Assembly: GCA_021808875.1 (NCBI GenBank)
Contig: JAKBAU010000204.1
Span: forward strand, 1-6,629
Length of the DNA: 6,629 nt
Reading direction: 5' to 3'
From: Pseudomonadota bacterium
GTDB taxonomy: Bacteria; Pseudomonadota; Alphaproteobacteria; Micropepsales; Micropepsaceae
Shown: piece after piece, positions 1 through 5,497 of the stretch
Layout: every line of letters starts with the position of its first letter
Numbering within the stretch: position 1 is the first letter of the stretch
Position numbers and translations under genes: made by a program
The notes under the pieces: generated by a model
Seen by the model: only the letters and a program-made list of their open reading frames with translations
What the model was told of the DNA's origin: nothing
Database searches by the model: none

Positions 1-589
1 CGCAATGCTTGCTGACGAGATGAACTTTGATGCGATTGTCATGGATGACGGCCACCAGAACTTTGCCCTCGACAAGGATCTCTCGCTGGTCGTGATCGAC
101 GGTGAACAGGGCTTCGGCAATGGCAGACTGGTGCCTGCCGGCCCCTTGCGTGAGCCTTTGGCCCAGGGGCTCGGACGCGCAAATGCAGTGGTCATCGTTG
201 GCGGTTCGGTACCAAACCTCGGCAGCTTTCGTGGGGAGGTACTGCAGAGCACGCTCGTCGCCGACTGCGAAGGCTGGCGCGGCAAGCGCGTGGTAGCCTT
301 TGCCGGCATTGGCCGGCCTGAAAAATTTTTTGCAACCGCACGGGCCTGCGGTATCGAACTCACCGCGTGCGTTGCCTTCGCCGATCATCACCCTTACACC
401 ACGGCTGAGCTTTCCAGCCTGGCCCGCAGCGCCAGGGAGCGTGATGCCGTCTTGCTCACGACCGAAAAGGACTATGTGCGACTGATGCCGGACCAGCGTC
501 GCGGAATCGGCATATTTGCGATCGATATGCAGTTCGCCGATACGGGGCCGCTCGACCAGCTCATCGCCATGACGCGGACGCGAACATGA
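1..589 (+). CDS. lpxK: Tetraacyldisaccharide 4'-kinase LpxK, 3' portion (5' end outside window)
   Basis: LpxK transfers phosphate from ATP to the 4' position of the tetraacyldisaccharide 1-phosphate to make lipid IVA, at the inner face of the inner membrane. The reading frame is open from base 2 to the TGA at 587-589, so the gene enters from the left edge. The ATG at base 5 is an internal Met, not the start. Counting from that Met, family landmarks are MDDGHQN (13-19), the GFGNGR..PAGPLREP block (36-51), FAGIGRPEKFF (99-109), FADHHPY (125-131) and TTEKDY (152-157). The DDGxQ and DHH motifs are conserved, and the catalytic Asp/His of characterised LpxK enzymes are thought to lie in these regions. 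Family members are usually about 320-340 residues, so about 130 residues, including the P-loop, are missing. The stop overlaps the next start by 4 nt (ATGA), which suggests translational coupling. Identification is firm. Confidence 0.96.
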   Translation, partial: AMLADEMNFDAIVMDDGHQNFALDKDLSLVVIDGEQGFGNGRLVPAGPLREPLAQGLGRANAVVIVGGSVPNLGSFRGEVLQSTLVADCEGWRGKRVVAFAGIGRPEKFFATARACGIELTACVAFADHHPYTTAELSSLARSARERDAVLLTTEKDYVRLMPDQRRGIGIFAIDMQFADTGPLDQLIAMTRTRT

Positions 590-1590
590 CAATACCAGCG
601 CATTCGGCTCAGTTGTCTGTCTACTGGCGCCTGCGCTACCGTGCCGAGGCTAGCCTGTTCTTTGCCTTTATGACGGCCTTCAGGTTGTTGCCGGTCGACG
701 CGGCCTCCGCCCTCGGTGGCTTTATCGGCCGCCATCTGCTGGTGCACACGCCAATTGACCAGCGCGCGCGGCACAATCTTGAAGCCGCTTTTCCCGACAA
801 ATCGCCACAGGAGCTTGCCGGGATCCGCAAGGAGATGTGGGATAACCTTGGCCGTACGATCGCCGAGTACCCGCATCTTGATGCCTTCCGTATGCACGGC
901 GATGATCCGCGGATCATCGTCGAAGGCCTTGAACATGTGCGCTCCGCACAAGGAACCGGAAAGGGTATCATTTTTCTATCCGGACATTTTGCGAATTGGG
1001 AAATCCTGCCGATCACCGCCGCTGATTATGGCCTTGAAGGCGGTAGCGTGTACCGGCCGGTCAACAATCCTTATGTCGATGCCTGGACCGTCGCACAGCG
1101 CACCTCGAACGGGCCCAAACACGTGATTTCGAAAGGCCCACGGGGAACACGGCGCATTTTTTCGCTGTTACGGCAGGCCAAAGCGATTTTCATGCTGGTC
1201 GACCAGAAAACCAATGAGGGTATCCCGGCGCAGTTTTTCGGCCGCATGGCGATGACCACACCCGCTCCTGCAGTTCTGGCTCTCAAGGTGGGAGCTATCC
1301 TCTTGCCAACGACCAATGAACGCCTGAAGGGAGCTCGCTTCAAGGTTACGGTTCATCCACCCATTGTCGCGGTTGCAGGCGATGATCACGGCCGCGATGT
1401 CCTCAACCTCACGCAACAGATCAACGATGTCATCGAGGCGGTAATCCGCAGGCGTCCCTCGCAATGGCTGTGGATCCACCGACGCTGGCCTAAAGACGGC
1501 GACCGGCCAAGGTCGCGGCGCGGCAAGGCAGCTCAGGTCCTCGGCGGTAACGGTGTCGGGGTCGACAAGGACGGGTCGAGTTTGACCTGA
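586..1590 (+). CDS. lpxL: Lipid A biosynthesis (lauroyl-type) acyltransferase, LpxL/HtrB family
   Basis: This 334-residue protein belongs to the LpxL/LpxM family, which adds secondary acyl chains to lipid A precursors at the inner membrane. The catalytic HX4(D/E) motif is visible as H134-FANW-E139 within LSGHFANWE. Further family blocks are YRPVNNP (156-162), LVDQKTNEGIPAQFFG (204-219) and PSQWLWIHRRWP (291-302). Residues 21-48 are fairly hydrophobic, consistent with the N-terminal membrane association of this family. The ATG at 586 overlaps the lpxK TGA (ATGA) and lacks a clear Shine-Dalgarno of its own, so coupling to lpxK is likely. After the conserved WP the protein has an extra basic, low-complexity tail of about 32 residues (303-334). 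The last 19 residues and the stop are encoded by DNA that also encodes the C-terminus of the convergent M23 gene. The family is certain, but acyl-chain length and attachment site (LpxL- or LpxM-like) cannot be read from sequence. Confidence 0.93.
   Translation: MTIPAHSAQLSVYWRLRYRAEASLFFAFMTAFRLLPVDAASALGGFIGRHLLVHTPIDQRARHNLEAAFPDKSPQELAGIRKEMWDNLGRTIAEYPHLDAFRMHGDDPRIIVEGLEHVRSAQGTGKGIIFLSGHFANWEILPITAADYGLEGGSVYRPVNNPYVDAWTVAQRTSNGPKHVISKGPRGTRRIFSLLRQAKAIFMLVDQKTNEGIPAQFFGRMAMTTPAPAVLALKVGAILLPTTNERLKGARFKVTVHPPIVAVAGDDHGRDVLNLTQQINDVIEAVIRRRPSQWLWIHRRWPKDGDRPRSRRGKAAQVLGGNGVGVDKDGSSLT
1499..1516 (-). terminator. Possible weak intrinsic terminator for the M23 gene
   Basis: A perfect 6-bp GC-rich inverted repeat (GCGACC / GGTCGC) with a 6-nt loop lies 17 nt beyond the M23 stop on the minus strand. 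It is followed on that strand by CGTCTTTA, a short T-rich run. It lies inside the coding region of the convergent acyltransferase, so it could be chance in GC-rich coding DNA. The stem is short and the T-run poor, so confidence is low. Confidence 0.2.
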
Positions 1591-2363
1591 AACCAGTTCA
1601 GTCCCCAATGCAGATTGGGTCCGGTCGCCCGTCCGGTTGCTCCGATCGTACCGATCTTTTCTCCGCGGCGTACGCGCTGACCAAGCTTAACCTCGAAGCG
1701 GTTCTGATGCACGTAGCAGGTGGATACCCCCTGACCGTGATCCAGCAAGGTAAGATTGCCATCGAGGACGTAGTTCGGACCAATGAGAGACACTACACCG
1801 TCTGCTGGGGCGCGGATGGGTGTGCCGGCTGGGGCGGCAATATCGATACCCAAATGCGGGGCGCGCGGCTTGCCATCCAAGACGCGCTGACTGCCATACA
1901 CCGACGTGACAATGCCGGCCACCGGCCAGTCAAGGCCAGCCGCATACCACACCGCATTTGTTTCCCACGCACGCGCCTTGGCGATCGCGAGCGCCTCTTC
2001 GTGAATGCGCTGCAGGACTTGCGGCGGAGGCGACACTTCGTTTTCGGGTAGTCCGTTGATCTGCTGCACCTGATAGATGCGGGGCATCACATCCACATGC
2101 CTGTGCGCGACCCGCCCGCCCATCCGGGCCTCCACCCGTGCCGCTTTAGTGCGGTCATAGGCGATGCCAAAGGTGAACATGCCATGGGCCCCGACCTCAA
2201 CCGGCGCCCCATCAACCGTAACTTTTGCTCCGGGCTGCGTCTTGCCCAGCACAAGCTTGCCCTGTTCCACCGCGGCCGGGACCGCAAGCAGAAGATCATG
2301 CGCACGGGCCGGCAGCATCCACCCGAGTGCGCCCAGCGCCAGAAGCTCACGGCGGGCAATCAT
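1533..2363 (-). CDS. Secreted M23 family (LytM-type) metallopeptidase
   Basis: This 276-residue protein is probably a periplasmic zinc peptidase acting on peptidoglycan cross-links, or a degenerate regulator of such enzymes. The N-terminus, MIARRELLALGALGWMLPARA, is a signal peptide with twin arginines in a Tat-like context (RRELLAL) and a likely cleavage after ARA (residue 21). An N-terminal region of about 120 residues, with β-rich character by eye, is followed by the M23 domain at about 145-265. Zinc-ligand positions are HLGID (H170, D174) and H252 in GPNLHWG. YVH (H219) matches the additional active-site His. The first His of the usual HxH motif is Asn here (N250), which may affect catalysis. 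The ATG at 2363-2361 overlaps the stop of the upstream DUF2093 gene by 4 nt (ATGA) and lacks a clear Shine-Dalgarno, so coupling is likely. The 3' end overlaps the convergent acyltransferase by 58 nt. The family is firm; activity and substrate are not known. Confidence 0.93.
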   Translation of the reverse strand: MIARRELLALGALGWMLPARAHDLLLAVPAAVEQGKLVLGKTQPGAKVTVDGAPVEVGAHGMFTFGIAYDRTKAARVEARMGGRVAHRHVDVMPRIYQVQQINGLPENEVSPPPQVLQRIHEEALAIAKARAWETNAVWYAAGLDWPVAGIVTSVYGSQRVLDGKPRAPHLGIDIAAPAGTPIRAPADGVVSLIGPNYVLDGNLTLLDHGQGVSTCYVHQNRFEVKLGQRVRRGEKIGTIGATGRATGPNLHWGLNWFQVKLDPSLSTPTPLPPRT

Positions 2364-2587
2364 TTCGGGGTAAGGCCCGCGGTGGAGAACCGATTCAGGG
2401 CCTCAGCGGGCGAGGCATAGGCCTCCTGCAGATCAACGCTCCAGTAACGCAGGGCATCGAGCGGAATCTGCGCGCCCGAAACCGCGCATATGACATAGGA
2501 CCCTGGGCGAACAACTTGATATTCGCCATCAAGATACTCTAGTACGGCCTCGCCATCCGGCCGAAAATCACGATCCATTCGGTTCAT
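2360..2587 (-). CDS. DUF2093 family small protein
   Basis: This 75-residue protein of unknown function matches the DUF2093 pattern as I know it: EYLDGEYQVVRPGSYVICAVSG (17-38), then IPLDALRYWSVDLQEAYASPAEAL (41-64). It has one cysteine (C34), no signal peptide and no membrane segment, so it is probably cytoplasmic. I place the start at the ATG at 2587-2585, because AGGA (2597-2594 on the minus strand) sits 6 nt upstream. The frame is also open from a GTG at 2620, which would add 11 residues (AYFRPGTGCN after the start), but that start would place the good Shine-Dalgarno inside the gene. The next Met, three codons in, has no Shine-Dalgarno. The TGA overlaps the M23 start (ATGA), so the two are probably co-translated. 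It follows xseA on the same strand after 104 bp. To my knowledge the family is found mainly in Alphaproteobacteria, and no function is established. Confidence 0.87.
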   Translation of the reverse strand: MNRMDRDFRPDGEAVLEYLDGEYQVVRPGSYVICAVSGAQIPLDALRYWSVDLQEAYASPAEALNRFSTAGLTPK

Positions 2588-2593
2588 ATTGCA

Positions 2594-2598
2594 TCCTG
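2594..2598 (-). promoter_or_regulatory. Ribosome binding site deciding the DUF2093 start
   Basis: CAGGA on the minus strand ends 6 nt before the ATG at 2587. It supports that ATG over the in-frame GTG at 2620. Confidence 0.65.
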
Positions 2599-2608
2599 TC
2601 CCAGGACG

Positions 2609-2637
2609 AAAATAAGCCACAAGCCCGACGAATTGAA
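2609..2637 (-). promoter_or_regulatory. Weak candidate promoter for DUF2093-M23
   Basis: On the minus strand, TTCAAT (2637-2632) and TATTTT (2614-2609) are separated by 17 bp. They match the sigma-70 consensus at 3 of 6 and 4 of 6 positions. Initiation would fall near 2602, leaving a leader of about 15 nt that contains the AGGA. Such weak matches are common by chance, and readthrough from xseA could serve instead, because I see no terminator in the 104-bp gap. Confidence 0.2.
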
Positions 2638-2691
2638 GGCCTGTGCCGCCCTTTTAAAATTTGTAACAGACTCCCGCCACGACGCCTGCCA

Positions 2692-4077
2692 TCACTGGAT
2701 GGTGCCAGGGGGCACCTTTTTGGGGGCGTCTGCGACCACAGCCTGCCGCGAACCATCGACAAAAATGAGTGTAAGGGGTTCACCGGGTTCCAGCTCTGCG
2801 GCCGAACGGCGAAGCTGGCCATTGCTCCCTCGCACAAGGGCAAAGCCGCGGGCCAGGGCCGCCCGATAGCTGGCACTATCGAGCACGCGGGCAAGCCCTT
2901 CAACCGTGCGCGCGAGTTCACCGAGCTGGGTACGCAGAATGCGCTCCAGGCGCTGAGTGAGCACCGCGCCACGTTCACGACCGGCGTCAAGCCTGTGCTT
3001 GACGCTTTGGGGACGCAGCACAGCAGCGATCTGGGCAAACTCCTGTCTGTGGAGCGCGAGATTGCGCTGGAGCGCGTTTGAGAGGCCCGTGCACGCCACA
3101 TCCAACCGCTGCTGCGCTTCCGCAAAGAGCTGGGATGCCCGTGGCAGGGCGCGCAGGAGCCCATGCAGACGCGTGCGCCGTTCTCCCATCGCGCGGGCAA
3201 AGCCGCGCTGGCTGCGTCGGTCCAGATCGAGAACCTGGCCGATCAGGTCGGCCCTGACGGGAACCGCGATTTCGGCCGCCGCCGTGGGTGTCGGCGCGCG
3301 ACGATCGGCTGCATAGTCGATCAGGGTCGTGTCCGTCTCATGGCCAACCGCGGAAATCAGAGGGATGTGACTGGCCGCCGCCGCACGCACCACCGACTCG
3401 TCGTTAAAGGCCATCAGATCCTCGACCGAGCCCCCACCGCGAGCCACGATCACGAGGTCAGGTCGGGGTACTGGCCCATCACACTCCAGGGCGTTGAACC
3501 CGGCAATGGCGGCTGCGATTTCGCCGGCAGCCTTGTCACCCTGGACGGCAACCGGCCACAGCAATACCCGTCGCGGGAAGCGTTCGGCCAGGCGGTGCAG
3601 AATGTCGCGGATCACCGCCCCGGAGGGTGAGGTCACCACCCCAATCACCTCCGGCAGGAAGGGGAGCGGCTTCTTGCGGGCGCTGTCAAACAGACCCTCA
3701 GCGGCCAGCTTCTGCCTGCGCTGCTCGATCAGCGCCATCAAGGCGCCGGCTCCTGCCAATTCGAGTTGTTCGACGATGATCTGATAGCGCGACGAGCCGG
3801 CATAGGTGGTGAGGCGGCCAGTACAGATTACCTCCATCCCGGCTGCCGGCTGCACGCGCAGCGCCCGTGCAGTTGGCCGCCAGATGACGGCATTGAGCAC
3901 CGCCTTCTCGTCTTTCAGGTCGAAATAGACATGGCCGGAGGCAGCGATCTTGAGGCCGCTGATCTCCCCTCTGACGCGAACGAAGGCAAAGACATCCTCG
4001 ACCGCGCGCTTCAGTGCAGCGGACAGCTCACTCACCGTGAATTCCGCAAGGTTCAGGCGTGAAGAGGCTTCGCTCAT
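2692..4077 (-). CDS. xseA: Exodeoxyribonuclease VII large subunit XseA
   Basis: XseA is the large, catalytic subunit of exonuclease VII. With several copies of the small subunit XseB it degrades single-stranded DNA from both ends, in repair and recombination. The 461 residues match the usual length. An N-terminal OB-fold DNA-binding domain spans about 10-108, including FVRVRGEISGLK and ASGHVYFDLKDE. The catalytic domain follows from about 110, with GVVTSPSGAVIRDIL (146-160), VARGGGSVEDLMAFNDE (211-227) and SAVGHETDTTLIDYAADRRAPTPTAAAE (242-269). These contain the conserved Asp, Arg, His (H246) and Asp (D249) of the active site. Residues of about 275-400 form the long helical, coiled-coil region that binds XseB, and LARGFALV (408-415) is the conserved C-terminal motif. 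The ATG at 4077-4075 is the first possible start, since an in-frame TAA lies two codons upstream. Its Shine-Dalgarno is poor. xseB is not in the window. The gene is divergent from purD across 55 bp. Confidence 0.97.
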   Translation of the reverse strand: MSEASSRLNLAEFTVSELSAALKRAVEDVFAFVRVRGEISGLKIAASGHVYFDLKDEKAVLNAVIWRPTARALRVQPAAGMEVICTGRLTTYAGSSRYQIIVEQLELAGAGALMALIEQRRQKLAAEGLFDSARKKPLPFLPEVIGVVTSPSGAVIRDILHRLAERFPRRVLLWPVAVQGDKAAGEIAAAIAGFNALECDGPVPRPDLVIVARGGGSVEDLMAFNDESVVRAAAASHIPLISAVGHETDTTLIDYAADRRAPTPTAAAEIAVPVRADLIGQVLDLDRRSQRGFARAMGERRTRLHGLLRALPRASQLFAEAQQRLDVACTGLSNALQRNLALHRQEFAQIAAVLRPQSVKHRLDAGRERGAVLTQRLERILRTQLGELARTVEGLARVLDSASYRAALARGFALVRGSNGQLRRSAAELEPGEPLTLIFVDGSRQAVVADAPKKVPPGTIQ

Positions 4078-4132
4078 ATCTTATTCATGCTACATCGCGC
4101 CCAGGATTGCACCTTGCAAGAGGACGAGTTCA
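4078..4132. promoter_or_regulatory. Divergent intergenic region between xseA and purD
   Basis: This 55-bp gap must hold, or lie very near, the start signals of both genes. I see only the purD Shine-Dalgarno in it and no convincing -35/-10 pair on either strand. The promoters may overlap the 5' coding ends or use poorly conserved boxes. No operator-like dyad or PurR-type site was recognised. Confidence 0.4.
4118..4124 (+). promoter_or_regulatory. Ribosome binding site deciding the purD GTG start
   Basis: AAGAGGA lies 8 nt upstream of the GTG at 4133. It supports that codon as the start, although the same frame stays open far upstream into the antisense of xseA. Confidence 0.8.
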
Positions 4133-5416
4133 GTGGACGTTTTGCTAGTCGGATCCGGAGCACGGGAACATGCGCTGGCCTGGAAGCTGCGGCAGAGCCC
4201 TATTTTGGGCCGTCTCTTCTGCGCTCCAGGCAATGCGGGCATCGCCGCGCTGGCCGAGTGCGTGGCCATCGGGGTGGAGGATCTGGACGGCCTCGTAGAA
4301 TTTGCCCGGAAGATGGCCGTGGACTTCGTTCTCATAGGCCCGGAAGCCCCATTGGTCGCAGGTCTGGCAGATCGCATGGCGGCGGCAGGAATTCTGGCAT
4401 TGGGGCCCAGCCTCACCGCAGCACGGCTCGAGGGTTCGAAAGGATTCGTCAAGGATCTGTGCCGTGCCCATCAGATCCCAACCGCGGACTATGAGCGTTT
4501 CGATGCGCCAGCGCCGGCCAAGGCCTTTGCGGCAAAACTTGGCTATCCGGTGGTGATCAAGGCTGACGGTCTTGCTGCGGGCAAGGGCGTGGTAATCGCT
4601 GCCGATGCCGACGAAGCTGACAACGCGATTGATGCCATGTTTGACGGTGCGTTCGGTACCGCCGGCCAGCAGATTGTGGTCGAGGAGTTTCTCGAGGGCG
4701 AGGAGGTGAGCTTCTTTGTCCTGAGCGATGGACAGAGGGTCCTCACCCTGGGCGCGGCCCAGGACCACAAGCGTGTTGGTGATGGCGACCTTGGACCGAA
4801 CACGGGCGGCATGGGCGCCTACTCGCCAACATCGCTCATGACCCCGCGTCTTCAGGACGAGGTCCTGCACCGCATTATCGAACCGACGATCACTGCATTG
4901 GCGCGCGCCGGCGCAGCGTATCGCGGTGTGCTTTTTGCCGGGCTGATGCTGACGCAGCAAGGCCCCAAGCTCATTGAGTTCAACTGCCGCTTCGGCGACC
5001 CGGAATGTCAGGTACTGATGCTGCGCTTGAAAAGTGACCTTCTGCCGGCGCTGATGGGTGCCGCCAGAGGCGACCTCAAAGACATCACCCTGGACTGGAG
5101 CGCCGAGGTAGCCCTCACCGTCGTGCTGGCTGCCCGCGGTTATCCGGGCAGCTACCTGAAAGGGACGCCCATCCGCGGTCTCGACCGGCACGGCGGCCTC
5201 AAAGATGCCTTTGTGTTTCATGCTGCTACGTCAAAAAATGGTGATCAGCTGGTGGCAAGTGGCGGGCGGGTACTCTCGGTCAGCGCCCGCGGGGCGAGCG
5301 TGAGCGAAGCTCAGGCTCTCGCCTATGCCGCGGTGGACCAGATCGACTGGCCCGAGGGATTTTGCCGGCGCGACATTGGCTGGCGCGCCATCGCCCGTGA
5401 GCAAGGACCGGGCTAA
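4133..5416 (+). CDS. purD: Phosphoribosylamine--glycine ligase (GAR synthetase) PurD
   Basis: PurD joins 5-phosphoribosylamine and glycine with ATP to form glycinamide ribonucleotide, the second step of de novo purine synthesis, in the cytoplasm. From the GTG at 4133 it is 427 residues, the normal family length, and begins with the expected VLLVGSGAREHALAWKL. Domains in order are: N domain (1 to about 100, ending GPSLTAARLEGSK at 91-103); ATP-grasp region with PVVIKADGLAAGKGVV (139-154) and VEEFLEGEEVS (183-193); QDHKRVGDGDLGPNTGGMGAYSP (210-232), a family signature; and EFNCRFGDPECQ (282-293), with metal- and ATP-binding residues. The C domain includes ARGYPG (334-339). Start choice rests on homology, length and the AAGAGGA Shine-Dalgarno. 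The in-frame upstream ATG at 3950 would add 61 residues that are antisense to xseA and unlike PurD. The gene looks intact. The next gene is 81 bp downstream. Confidence 0.97.
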   Translation: MDVLLVGSGAREHALAWKLRQSPILGRLFCAPGNAGIAALAECVAIGVEDLDGLVEFARKMAVDFVLIGPEAPLVAGLADRMAAAGILALGPSLTAARLEGSKGFVKDLCRAHQIPTADYERFDAPAPAKAFAAKLGYPVVIKADGLAAGKGVVIAADADEADNAIDAMFDGAFGTAGQQIVVEEFLEGEEVSFFVLSDGQRVLTLGAAQDHKRVGDGDLGPNTGGMGAYSPTSLMTPRLQDEVLHRIIEPTITALARAGAAYRGVLFAGLMLTQQGPKLIEFNCRFGDPECQVLMLRLKSDLLPALMGAARGDLKDITLDWSAEVALTVVLAARGYPGSYLKGTPIRGLDRHGGLKDAFVFHAATSKNGDQLVASGGRVLSVSARGASVSEAQALAYAAVDQIDWPEGFCRRDIGWRAIAREQGPG

Positions 5417-5483
5417 TGGGGCGCCCTGACCTTGTGCCCGCTGCCCTGAACGGCTCAAAATCATCCGGATTGCAATTCCATTC

Positions 5484-5490
5484 GAGGAGA
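5484..5490 (+). promoter_or_regulatory. Ribosome binding site for the APH-fold gene
   Basis: GAGGAGA lies 7 nt before the GTG at 5498, a near-ideal Shine-Dalgarno. It fixes the start, because the first internal Met codon is at residue 120, inside the kinase fold. Confidence 0.8.
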
Positions 5491-5497
5491 AGAGCGC

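Noticed and set aside
1604..1619. Perfect inverted repeat CCCAAT-GCAG-ATTGGG just after the acyltransferase stop, as a terminator
   Set aside because: There is no T-run after it on the plus strand, and the bases encode the conserved PNLHW residues of the M23 motif, which accounts for the repeat.
1608..2051. 147-codon plus-strand open frame opposite the M23 gene
   Set aside because: It is fully antisense to a conserved peptidase, shows no family resemblance, and looks like a shadow frame.
2568..3200. 210-codon minus-strand frame overlapping the 3' part of xseA and the intergenic gap
   Set aside because: It is out of frame with XseA, its composition is Ser/Arg/Pro-rich, and it spans the start of the DUF2093 gene. 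XseA homology explains the region.
4145..5221. 358-codon open frame on the minus strand opposite purD
   Set aside because: It lies wholly antisense to a clear PurD, and its translation is rich in Arg, His and Gln with no recognisable domain. Long antisense frames are expected from codon bias in GC-rich DNA.
5420..5427. GGGCGCCC palindrome after the purD stop as a terminator or operator
   Set aside because: It is an 8-bp palindrome with no loop and no T-tract, common by chance at this GC content.
5429..5464. Possible promoter upstream of the APH-fold gene (TTGTGC, 17 bp, TCAAAA)
   Set aside because: The -10 match is only 3 of 6. It is too weak to report as a feature.
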